NCBI GenBank assembly: GCA_947179155.2
Contig: OX359278.1
Span: 25,677,797-25,741,796, forward strand
Length of the DNA: 64,000 nt
DNA from: Hedera helix
Taxonomy: Eukaryota; Streptophyta; Magnoliopsida; Apiales; Araliaceae
Direction: 5' to 3'
A program made the translations under genes and the position numbers. Each line of letters opens with the position of its first letter. Position 1 is the first letter of the stretch. Below, piece by piece: positions 23,977-35,220 of the stretch. The notes below the pieces were generated by a model, which worked only from the letters and a program-made list of their open reading frames with translations, was not told the origin of the DNA and ran no database searches.

Positions 23977-26970
23977 ATGTTAGTGTAACATGTTGTCTAA
24001 GTAACGAATTGAAAAATTATGAAAAATAATTTTTCTATGTTATATGAATTATTTTATGAATTTTGGAGGTATAAATTACCTCATATAATTAGATGCATGT
24101 CATTATGCGTGTACAAAAATTATCAAGAAAAGTACCCAAAAGAGGTATTAAAATTATTTATAAATCATGATATGATTTTTGGTAAATTAAAATAAATATT
24201 TTATATACATTATATAAAATATTTATTACACGATATAATTACGTAATGTAATAAATAATTTAATTATTATGGCTTATCCAAAATTTTACTAAGTCGGTTG
24301 GCGTGAGTTTTAAGTCGGTGGACATGTGTGGGGAATTAAAAAGCATACAAGCAAGATTTATAAAAGGGAAAGAAAAGCAAAGAAAAAGGAATGAAGCAAA
24401 ATAAAACAAAAACACTCTCTTTTGTTCCTTCTTCCTCCCAACCGAGAGCCACCACTACTCCACCGGCAACCACCATAGCCACCACCATGGGAGAGGAAGT
24501 TTATGCCATCAAAGGAAAGATTTTTAAAGCCAAAGAAGGTATAATTCAATTTTATTTTGAATTATTTTGGGTATTTATGGTGTTAAATTATTATTGTGGA
24601 AAATAGTAAATAATTATTCTAAATAATTTTTGAATGAATATTTATGAATTGTGTGATTTTTGGTGTAATTATGTTGTGAAAAAAATTAACAAAAATGGTA
24701 AATTTTTGGAAAGTTGGTATACTGTTTCTGCGAAAAGAGGAAGAAGAAGAAAAAGGGTTGTCGCGCATTGCGTGACAGCCATTGTTTTTCGGCCATAACT
24801 TGAAACGAAGCCGTTTTGGGGCGTGCGGAAGAAGCAGCCGCGCAATGCGCAGAGGCTTCTGAAAACGACAGGAAACGATGCTGTTTTGGCGTCGGAAGTG
24901 ACGGGCCGCACGCAATGCGCGGCCGACGGCAATGCTGGAAATTACCAGCGTGCCCCTGGGCTTTTCCAGAAATACCGACCGTGTCCTTTGACCACGAAAA
25001 TTACGAAAATGCCCCTGGACTTTCCGAAAAATTTCGGTTGTGTCCTTAAGGGCGCGGAAATTACCAAAATGCCCTCAGAAGTGATTTTTAATTGAAATAA
25101 ATGTTTAAAAATCATAGAAAATTATAGAAAAATACTAAAAATATAGAAATGATGTTTGAGTATTAAATGTAATATTTTTGTAAAAATATTAAATATTGGG
25201 GATTAATATTTAAATGTTTAAATATTAATCTAATAAGGTTATAATTTAGAAAATGGTTAAATAAAATTTTCGGGCAACCAAATATGTTAAATTTTATCCG
25301 AAGAGCTGGGTTGTCCGTAGTGAAGGCACTAAATATTAAGTTAAATGAATATATTAGGGAACGGGGTTAATTTAATTAACCATATTATTTAATAATTGGT
25401 CCAAAGATAATATTAATTAATTAAATTAATATCATAAGAGGATAAATAATTATTATTTGATTATTTTATGATCATAGGTTGATCGAGTAAAGGGTATGAA
25501 CTACCAATTTAATAGTTGGATTTCCAGGTAAGTTCTTCAGTCCTTTAATGTTAAATGTTGTCTGTTATGATATGCTAATACTTGTTTAAATGTATATAAA
25601 TTATGGGTTATGTGATATGTGGATAATATGACAATTATGTGTACTTTGTGCAATGATGTGAGATATATTGTTATAGTAGAAGCACAAGCACATGATGTAT
25701 GACACACACCGAACATGTTAAGGTATGTGCTACGTGAAGCATAAAATGTGTTAACTGTTGAACTTGCTGAGCTGTTGTGCTCATTCCTTGCATAAAATAA
25801 ACTTTTGCAGGTAAAGAAACACAGTTATGAAATGACAGATTATGTTAGAGAGATTACCATAGAAGGTTGTATATGAAACCGTTATATTCAATGTGATAAA
25901 TTGCAAAGTTTACATGAATATTTTGTATGTATATATATGTTGGATCCGGATAGGACGAATAGTGTTAAATTATGAATCGTGATTGTTCAAGACGATTGTT
26001 ACGGTAAAAATGTAGTATATGAATTATGGAACAAAGAATAATTGTGTAGTTATAATCAACATTAAATTTTGAATGTTAAGTTTTATGATATTGGTACAGA
26101 AAGAAAAAGTGAAGGTTGCGATCCAGGGACTAGGATCCAGATATAAGGATTTTAAATATCCAAATACTTTAATACAATGATTAAGAAAAAGAAAAAAAAA
26201 TTATACGAGAATTTTGATAATTGATGATTTTAAAATCAATTATTGGATCAATTAAGGTGATTAAAGATTTATTAACGGACCGAAATTTGGACGTAAGGAA
26301 AATAATGTTTAATTAATATGGAATTTAAGGTAATAAGGTTGGTCGAATTTTGGGGTCGTTACATCTACCACTTTCAATAAATGGAGATGATGTCCTATGC
26401 AATTCGATAAATGACAACTCAAGAGTCCTTGGCCAAGGCAGAATGAAAATTAAAAAGGAATTTCTAATTTACATTAATTAGAGCTATACATTTAAGGATT
26501 GAAAAATATATAATCAAATAAATAAGACTTGACAAAAATTCCATGTCTTATGTCTTATATTTGATTGAGACATTGTGTGATAGAATGATTGAATTGTACG
26601 GTATCTATTCGTAGAATAGGTTCTTTTTGATCAAATGTTGAAATTCATATTATCTGAAAAGTCTTGAATTGCTAAAGGGGTTTACCCTTATTATAGAATA
26701 AATATATTTATTTATTTTGAATTAAAAGAGTTTATTTCATAATAAATAATATTAGAATGGTCTTAATTTATTTATTCTACAACTGGTATAATATTAAACT
26801 TAAAGGGTCACATTGCAAAAGAGAAATATTTATTTTAGAACTAAGTGACATAATGATAATAATAAATTAAGTGTATTTAATTTATACTATGGTGATAGAA
26901 TAAATTAAATAGCTTAATATTTATAATTAAGTATTTTAAAAATACTAATTATAAATTAATAAGAGGAGTC

Positions 26971-26971
<1 letters not shown>

Positions 26972-27023
<52 letters not shown>
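26972..27023. repeat. (ATT)n microsatellite
   Basis: About 17 ATT units inside the right half of the Copia-like LTR. The inverted copy of that LTR has a broken version of the same tract near 62830-62880, so the array lengthened after the copies separated. Confidence 0.9.
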
Positions 27024-27618
27024 GATTATGTAGTTCCTAAAAAGTTTAGGAATTAAGTTAATTAATAGTACTCTTATTATAAATAATTAAGTTCCTAATT
27101 GGATTAAGAATTGTAATTATTATAATAAGTAATTTAGTTTCTAATTAGAATAGAAGTTAAATTAAAACCCCACTCCTAAAGAGTTTAGGAGAGTTGAACA
27201 AGTTTATAAATAAGATGGGTCTTATTATAGATGTAGTTGATACACATTGCAAGTATTAGAGAATACTTTATAATTTTCTACATCTAAGGAATTAAAGAAA
27301 GAGAATTAGGGCTAGCCACAAAAAATCTAGTAAAATCTAAATTACTTCTTGAATCTATATTACTTTTGATGGATCACCTTTAGAGGCTTCATGTTTTGAT
27401 CCTTGAATCTTGAAGAAACATGAAGGATTTAGGAGGTGAACTCATAGCTGATCAAAAGTTGGTTATCTACAAAGGTATAACTTTTATTCTTCCTCAATTA
27501 ATAGTTTTACATAAGGTAGATCTTGGGTAATTACAGAGAAATTTTAAATTTGATTTATGTCATGCTTCCACATTTTATTACAATTTGATTGTATGTCTAT
27601 GATTTTCTACAACTAACA

Positions 27619-28240
27619 GGGTGGAGCTTGAATTTGTGGTTTGATTAATACTACTATAAAAAAAAAAAAAAAAAAGAAGAAGTTAAGATAATGAAAAGGA
27701 AAAAGGGCAGATTGATTTACATAAAGAATATAAGTCGGGAACTTACATTTGTAATCAGGTAACCATTGCTCGATGGAGAGGAGTTTTATATCCCACAGAT
27801 CGGATGGAATCTTCTTATAGAAAGCATGGAATTCTTTCACGCGCTCTTCGAAAAGTCTTTTGTATCCAAGAAGCATTTTCTGGGGTTCTCCCCAAGTGGG
27901 TAAGAGGTCTATGTCAGAGCCGTGGATGAACCAGGACGTACAGATGCCATCCTTTGTTGCTAGAAGTAGTTTACATCCAAACTAGGCGTCTGGGGATTTT
28001 CTATAGTGTTCGGAAGTCCAGTTCTCTAGTCTTTGTTAAGGTGAATATGGAGAAGAAAAAGTCTATTGAGGGTATGATCTTTAGTTCGTGGTAGAAAGCG
28101 ATGACGCAAATAAGGTGGATATATAAGTTGGGGACAAGTTGGGTGAGGCCGATTCCGGTGAGGGTTAGGAAGGAAGAGATGAAATCATGGAAGGGGAATC
28201 ACACGCCAAATCGAAGAGTGATACAATCGTAGAGTAAGAC
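27619..28240 (-). pseudogene. Antisense gene of the Tat element, conserved-domain exon
   Basis: Minus-strand frames from about 28240 give TLRFGV, a stop at about 28190, then FPFHDFISSFLTLTGIGLTQLVPN and FYHELKIIPSIDFFFSIFTL. This resembles the 'putative gypsy-type transposase' domain that plants carry antisense in Tat-lineage elements. After a stop near 28002 the homology continues in other frames (TSWFIHGSDIDLLPTW; MLLGYKRLFEERVKEFHAFYKK; IKLLSIEQWLPDY). A GTAAGT donor follows at 27746-27741, a T-rich tract at 27660-27676, and an acceptor AG at 27654 or 27651 that opens the frame running to 27619. The remainder lies at 7278-6858 beyond the Copia-like insertion. Stops and frame changes show it is dead. 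The domain name is from memory of the family. Confidence 0.6.
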
Positions 28241-30074
28241 AATCGTAGAAAAGAAAGAGAATCATAGAGTAGGATGATCGTAGAGTGGTCAGTAGACTAA
28301 AAGATTGTAAAGTGACCATAAGTAAAAGAAAACGTGGAGTAACTTCTAGAAAGAACATAGGATGATCGAATCGTAGTATAAGAAACAAATATAAGATGGC
28401 AAATCATCGTAAAATGGAAAAATAAATCCTAGAGTCGAAAAAACTTGTAAGAAGGATGATATGACTAAAGAGATGATGACTTTTCATAATTTGAGCTCAT
28501 CAACTTATTATGATACAATATGACTAACAAAAGTTAATCAACGGTTAAAAGAGTAAACCCACACATGAAAAAAAGATGTCATCGATTTCAAAAAAGACAA
28601 ATGAAGATTAGTAAGTCTATAAACATAGATTAACTATCGTGACTCACAACTTAGACTTGTATACTCATCATAGTAGTGACATGAGTTGTAAGTAGAGAAG
28701 AAAAATAGATTACGACTGAGTACTAGGTACTCATGACTTAGGCTTGCTTAATCATCCTTAAGTAGGAGGTGTAAAGAAAAGAAGATAATTGTAATAAAAA
28801 AAATATAGAGGAGTTTTGACCGAAACTTAATTAAACCATAATAACGGAAATTAAAATATAATCACCACTATAAAAAGGGAGTAAACACTTCTATTTTTAT
28901 CATCGATTCAAGTCAAAAGAGAGAGGGAGAGAGATAAAGAGAGTATATGACCATAGAGCTAGTAGAAGGTTCAAATAAGAATATCATGAAAGCTTTTAAT
29001 ATCTTACAAAAGTTTTTCTTAAATTAATGCAAGTTTTCTTAAACTTACGCAAGTTCTGAGATTTATGTGTTATTCTATAATTGAGTAAATTCTTGATTTT
29101 GCATAAAGTAAGTTTTTTCACTCTACGTTTTGAGTAAAGTTCTAAAAGTGTAACCCTAAAATTATTAAAAGTAAATAGTATGTTATTTGTTTCAGCCAAC
29201 TCTAGTAATTCTTGATAAAAGTAATTGTTGACTGAGTGTCACAATTAAATGTCCAATCCAGATTATTTTTGTGTAGAATCTTGAAGGTAAGACGTACTGA
29301 GGATGAACAAACTTGTTATACAAGGGATATCATTAAGATATGGTTGGGAAACTGACATAACGCTTTGGTGTGAAGATGTTATGCTTAACATGAGTTATTT
29401 TAGGCTAATCATCTAAGATACTTGAAAAGTCTGTAGTTTATATTACTACCAGACGACGTGTCTACAATCTGTATGGCTATATGATAAAGAGAAGAATCTA
29501 CAATCTATGTGGTTGTCAGGAGGAGAGAAGAGTCTGCAGTCTATGTGATTGTCAGGCAAAAGACGTTCCCAGCTTAAAGTTGTTAAACATAAGAAAAAGT
29601 TCTTGATCCTTATGATTACTTAGTTATGATAAATAAATAAAAAAAAAGTGTTAAAGTCATTGTATTTCTTAATTATTTGATTATTGAGAATTCCTTGACT
29701 GTTCTATTCAACTATTCATGATAAATTGTTAATGATCAATTTTTTATACTTGCTGAGCATAATTGATGCTCACCCTTGCATATGATAAATTATTACAGAA
29801 AGGTTCGATAGGATATAAGGGTTCAGGTCGAAAGACAATGGAAATGAAGTATTAGAGAAGAAGAATAATACAATTAATATTATTGTACGTAGTATGTAAA
29901 ACTTTTAAAGTAAAGTTGTAAGAGTAAAGTCTACGATTCTGGGTATATAAATACTTTGAAAAGTATGTAATAAATTTAGTTTAATCATTACCTTGTTAAT
30001 GGATGTTATGGAAATGATGTATCGTGAGTACCAGTCCTGTTGTAGTAAGTACACATATTTGGGGGTATCATATA
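28241..30074 (+). repeat. LTR-like remnant, probably chromovirus type
   Basis: No coding domain. Features expected of an LTR are a TATAAAAAG box near 28871, a GAGCATAATTGATGCTCACCC motif near 29756 (compare GAGCTCACCC at 11358 and 33658) and a terminal-looking GGGGGTATCA at 30061-30070. A start at TGTAAGAAGG (28446) is possible, but no target duplication was found. Alternatively it could be the 3' LTR of the Tat element. Degenerate ATCGTAGAGTA repeats occupy 28225-28300. Confidence 0.35.
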
Positions 30075-31395
30075 ATCTGTTAAAGAAATTTTTTCCAAGT
30101 TTTCATAAGAGTTTTAGCTCCCTCCCACCCAAATTTCTAGCTACACCCTGTGAGCAAAGCAAGTAGCAACAAAACCGTTTCTGTGATTTATAAACAATTT
30201 CCAATTGAAAAACATCAAAGTATGAATGATCTCTTCATTAAAGCACCAAGTCTATCAACAACCTTCTTATAGTTGCTTTCAATAGTAATATTTGAAAACC
30301 TAATGCCATGAAGAATCAAAACAACAGAAGAAAAAAACTTTCAAGAGAACAAAGTAGTGAACTAAACTTTTAAGTTAACAAAAAAATGGAATAATCGCTA
30401 GTAAACAAAAGAGAGAGACTCATTAACGGAACAAAAGAATGAGCATTATGATAATAGTCAAAACAGTGAGACTCTTAGACAAATCGATAAAGCGAAGTCA
30501 ATTGTGTTATTTGTGAATTATGAACCTAACTTTAATTTTGATGTCAATCTAAAACTATCATTGGATCTGCTCCTGGAGTGGAAGGGTGGTAGTTCTGTAC
30601 TTTCGGGTTGAATAAGGGTTTTTTATTGTGTTATATATATAAAGAGGAGATCTTGCATTATATATTGTACGAAAATTCTAAAGATAGTGAAATTGACTAC
30701 CACAGACCGTGGACTAACCTAACATTCGAAAAAGCCACAAAAATTTGTATTTTGTGTGATTGTTTTTTTATTTTCTTTTTTTGATTATTTTTTGTCATTG
30801 TTTTTCCTTAGGTTGTTATTATCTAACAAATTGGCGTGTAAAGAGATTCATAATGAAAGACAAAAAAGTGCCATTACAAGAAGTACCCACAACAACTCCA
30901 AGAAAAGTGTTGACTAAAAATTTGGTAATTTCATAACTAGGGTAGTGTTTGATTAGATCTGAAAGCCTCTTAATCCTTCTGTCTAATTCGCTAAGAGGCT
31001 GTGCTTGGTAAACAAATCCTCCCTACTCAAATTCGTTTAGTGAGAAAATCAAGTACAAAACCATTAAGAGTTGTCTCTTAACAAAAAAAATTACAAAAAA
31101 TAGCCTCAATAATATTACTCTCTAAGATCGTTATTAATTTATGAAAAGTTAGTCGGAGATATTTTTAAAATTAAAATTGAGATTATCAAAAATTGTGAAA
31201 TAATAAATCTTACCATGAGTATTACTTTTTTAAAAATTTCCAATAAGTATATTGTATGAACTAAAATCAGATAAATTCATGTCAATTATGAGTTTGAAAA
31301 TATTATAAATTGACTTTAAGAAGTTAATAACAATTGTATAATTGAAAATGGAAGAAGTATAATTCTTTTTTTGAACTATTACGTTATATTATTGA
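30075..31395. other. AT-rich interval with a possible Copia LTR end
   Basis: No gene seen. About 30630-30832 carries a TATATATAAA box, ACCGTGGACTAACCTAAC and a terminal AACA followed by AATTGG, a pattern like the R/U5 end of some Copia LTRs. A perfect 9-bp inverted repeat (AGCCTCTTA at 30964, TAAGAGGCT at 30992) lies near a GTGTTTGATTAGA end at about 30943 that may be a small DNA-transposon terminus. The rest shows nothing recognisable. Confidence 0.3.
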
Positions 31396-33922
31396 TGTAA
31401 GACCCCGAATTTTATGAAATACAAAATTAATTTTTCTTCATATATATTTTTTCTGAAACAGTAAGTAGTTAAATTGACAAAGTTAAAAATTAAGAATGTT
31501 ATGTGTAAATTTTATTATGTCGGACAATATTCGTTTTGTCGGGAAATATTCGGTCGTACGACGGCGCCGAAATAACTAATCATTGGTAGACCCCATAACG
31601 AAATATTTGTCGGATATAGAAAACGACAAAAGCAACCTTTTTAAATAAAAATAGTCAACGGTGTTATCATTTTTAACTGTTAAAATACCGGTGATAAAAG
31701 AATAGTAGCACACGGTGGTATTTTACGGTATTTTACTATCGGTATTCTACAGTAGCACACGGTATTGCACAGTGTCTTATATTATTGATCTGATAACGTG
31801 GTCATTACACAGTATTTATCAATAATTGTTGTTATACAGTATTTAACATTATTGATTTAATAATTGTCATTACACTGTATTTTATATCATTGAATCAATA
31901 ATTGTTATTGCACTGTATTTTAAAATTATTGAACCTAATAATTGTCACAGTAGCAAATATACAGTAATTTATATTATTAAATTAATAATAATTTATAACG
32001 TGTTTCTTATATTATTATTGTAGCATTATTTTATTATATATGTTAGACCCACATGAAGAAAAAAAATTAATTAATTTTTATTATTATTTTGAATAGTAAA
32101 TTGCTGAAGTTGGTGAAGAAAGTAACCAGACGGCTACTAAAAATTTCTCAAGCTGGCGTGCAGCACGCCAGCCCACTTACAGCGCACAGTGACTCATTTT
32201 CTCCTATAAATAGTTTTTTTTTGAAAAATCACACCTAAAACATAAAAAAAAATTACAAGTATTTGTGAGTTTTCTCTGAGAATAATAAGGTTATCTTGAG
32301 TGTTTGTAAACCAAAAGGAATCCAAAAATTTTCAAGTAAGTATTTTATTAAAGAGTGGTAATTGCACAAATATATATTTCACACGGTATTCACAAATCTT
32401 CTTTTAGAAGACTCTTCTTTGAGAAGATTTATTTTGAAAAGCTTTTTTTTGAAGATTTATTTTAAAATATTATTTCAAAAATTATTTTTAAAGTTATTAT
32501 TTTACACTATAAAAATTTATATTATATAAATAATTTTGATAGTTCATAATATATGAGTTATCATACACCTTGAAATTTATATGTGATAATTACTAATTAT
32601 ATTATAAATATATAGGTTGATCAACCTCATTTTTATCAATATCCAGTCACGTGATAAGGTAAGGGGTATCATTCTTTTCATCATCATAAATGGATATTAT
32701 TTTCTTTCTTACTTGTAAAGGATACCATCTTTTTCATCTTCCATTATTGACTTACTACAGTAAGGGATATCATTTCTTTAATACTCTTAAACTTACTATA
32801 GTAAGTATTGTCCGGTAAAACTTCTGAAATAATTAAAATTTTCTTAACAGTTTGTGCTTCATTTAGTATCATTTCAAATTACACATTCCTATTTACGTGA
32901 ACATTTCTATTGAACTGTTACCATTATTCTGAACTGTGGATTTTGAATATCATTTTTGAATTTCATTCCACATCATGTTGACAATTTGAATATTATTTGA
33001 ATATGCACAAAGTAAAAATTATAAACTTTCGATATTTATTATTTATCCTATTTATTCTGTTCATTATTAATATCTCTGTTATTATTCTAATAATCAAGAA
33101 TCAAATTTTTATGGATATATGTGTCCTGGGGCACATATTGGATAGAGGTGTTGATAGGTTAAAGGCATTAATAGATTAAAGGCGATATATTTGTTGATGT
33201 GTCTTTTAAGGCACGTGGTGAATGTTCTCTTTGGCCTGGGGCAAATATGAACTGTTGTTTGGTATGATTATGACCAAAGGCTGTAGACTGGTATAATCAT
33301 GACCGTTGGTGCTATATTGAATATCTTTGGCCCATAGTGCAAAGATGAACTATTGACTTGCATGATTATAACTAGGAACTGTGAATTTGTATTATCATGA
33401 CCAGTGGTGTTTCAGATGATAAAAGTTGATGAGATTTTTCTTAAAAAGAGAAGCGAGTGGACATCATGGTCCATATGATTTTTCTAATGGTTGTTATTCT
33501 GCTACAGTTATTGATCTGAACTTTGTTTAAGAACTTAACTACAGTTATTCGATTAAAACTTGTTGTTTAAATTATTCTATCAAAAACTCAATTGTTGAAG
33601 GCTAACGATAATTTATTTGTCATTATCTTAGTCATGATATTCTTTACTAGGGTATTTGAGCTCACCCTTTCCTTTTGTTCCATTATTTTTCAACAGGAGA
33701 TGAGATAATAGTTGGGTCTAGTCAGGGGATGGAGTGAAGGTCCGAGTTATAGCTGTATTAGTCTTCATAAGTTGTAAAATAGTGTGACAATAATAATGAA
33801 GACTTAGTTGTGTATTATTCGAATATTGTATTGTGGTACGTTGTACGTTGTGTTGTAATAGTTGTTGTGTATTTTGACAACTCAAGTTTGGGCTGTGTGG
33901 ACCCAAATTTGGGGGTGTCACA
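31396..33922 (+). repeat. 5' LTR of the chromovirus
   Basis: TGTAAGACCCCG...GGGTGTCACA. TATA box at 32205-32212, with a hairpin (stems GCTGGCGT and ACGCCAGC, 32152-32172) just upstream. It contains about two units of the TTTGGCC repeat that is expanded in the array LTR. Confidence 0.9.
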
Positions 33923-33924
33923 GT

Positions 33925-33936
33925 TGGTATCAGAGC
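33925..33936 (+). other. Primer-binding site, initiator tRNA-Met type
   Basis: TGGTATCAGAGC two bases inside the LTR end, the standard initiator-Met primer site of many plant LTR retrotransposons. Confidence 0.9.
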
Positions 33937-34121
33937 TTAGGGATATGGTCTTTAATGGAGATCTAGGGTTTGAATTAGGAGGGGAGACACGAATAAAATC
34001 AGTCACTAGTGTGTCCCACCTAAATTAGATTTTGTTATTTAATGAGTCGATTTGAATATAGGGACAGGAAGTGGTGAGTCAGTTTTTTAAACTAACATTT
34101 ATTTTGTGACCACAGTTAAGT

Positions 34122-35220
34122 ATGACATCTGAAAATCAGGAAGTTAACTATGGAATGCCCGGAGCCAATGTTGCTGAGAATCAAGAGGCCACAAACAATC
34201 CTCTTGCCAACTCAGGAAATAATGTTCCTGATAACATGATGAACGATGGATTCTTTAGGAACTTCATGCAGTTCATGCAAAATCAAGTAGGAGAAAATTC
34301 AGTCAACAATAATAGAAGAAATGCTGGTAATTCGAGGACAATCACTGTCAAATAATTTAAAGAATTGGGACCACCTGAATTCCTCGGGAAGCTTAACCCA
34401 CTCAAAGCGGAGGTGTGGCTGAAGTAGATGACAAAAATATTTGATGTCTTACAATGCGCTGATGATCAGAAGGTGTCATTCGTCACTTTTATGTTACGAG
34501 GTGAGGCGGACCATTAGTGGGAAGCGGTAAAACGTATCCACCCTTCAGGACTCGTGATGTCTTGGACAGAATTTCAAGAGTTGTTTAATGAAAAGTACTT
34601 CTCAAAAAGCATCCGCCATATGAAAGAGGTGAAATTCATTAAGCTGGAGCAAGGAAACATGATAGTATCACAATATGAAGCTAAGTTTGCTGAATTATCT
34701 CTTTTTGCGACCCATTTGGTGGATGACAAAGCACGAATGAGTCGAATGTTTTTGCGAGGTCTGAGACTTAAAATTCATCAACAACTTAGCTCTCATAAAT
34801 TTAGTTTGAATTCAGATGTTGTGGATAGGGCTCAAAGGGTAGAGAAAACAGATGAAATATTACAGCCAAGAATCAATGATCAATTAGAGAGATAAATGAC
34901 AACAACCACATGAACGAGAACCCTAGAGGAGGTAACTAGTACTTCAGTGGTAATTCAGCATCGAATAACAGAAGAGGAGAATCCAGTGGGAACAATTTCA
35001 AGAGGAAGAGATCCCATAATGATTATGGAAGGGCACTGGTATCAGTACCAGCACCGGCACTAATTTCAAGGGGAGGAGATCAACCACCGGTAAGATACTA
35101 CAGGTGTGGTCAGGAGGGTCATATCAGTCCAAACTGTACTCAGCAGTCCAAGTTATGCTACAGTTGTGGGAAGGAGGGTCATGTTGCTCGATTTTGTCCT
35201 ATTACAAAATCAAGTCCAGC
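34122..35220 (+). pseudogene. Chromovirus gag with two zinc knuckles, interrupted
   Basis: Starts at ATG 34122, just after the leader. An Asn-rich N-terminus is followed by the capsid-like region (FQELFNEKYF, KFIKLEQGNMIVSQYEAKFAEL at 34569-34700) and, near 35100-35205, two CCHC zinc knuckles (CGQEGHISPNC and CGKEGHVARFC). In-frame stops at about 34353, 34423 and 34515, plus a disrupted stretch at 34895-35090, break it. The stops sit where CAA, CAG or TGG would fit. No product is expected. Confidence 0.85.

Larger units (their letters stand above)
7900..26363 (+). mobile_element. Solo LTR (about 3.3 kb, chromovirus-like) split by the tandem array
   Basis: It consists of 7900-8801 and 23982-26363, interrupted by 8802-23976. 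It begins TGTAAGAATCC and ends GGGGTCGTTACA, and is flanked by the exact 5-bp target duplication TCTAC (7895-7899 and 26364-26368). A TATAAAAG box lies at 24359-24366. The R/U5-like motif GAGCTGTTGTGCTCATTCC at about 25770-25790 resembles the GAGCTCACCC motif of the other chromovirus LTRs here. No primer site or coding domain was seen, so it is read as a solo LTR. Short open frames at 24391-24606 and 24669-25095 lie in its GC-richer transcribed part and show no family features. Confidence 0.75.
7281..27618 (+). mobile_element. Solo Copia-like LTR (about 1.87 kb) split by nested insertions
   Basis: The LTR consists of 7281-7899 and 26364-27618, interrupted by 7900-26363. It starts TGTGAAAGTAATATGCC, ends CAACTAACA and has a TATAAATA box at 27205-27212. 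The same sequence occurs uninterrupted and inverted at 62100-64000, which confirms both halves and the join at TCTAC. No primer-binding site follows position 27618, so it is best read as a solo LTR. The repeat GGGTGGAG flanks it at 7271-7278 and 27619-27626. The Copia assignment is by general LTR character only. Confidence 0.75.

Noticed and set aside
24391..24606. Small protein starting MKQNKTKT
   Set aside because: It lies just after a TATA box within a solo LTR, with Thr/Pro low complexity and no family resemblance; more likely LTR leader.
24669..25095. Overlapping frames in a GC-richer segment
   Set aside because: Several frames on both strands are open only because of local GC content. 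No domain.
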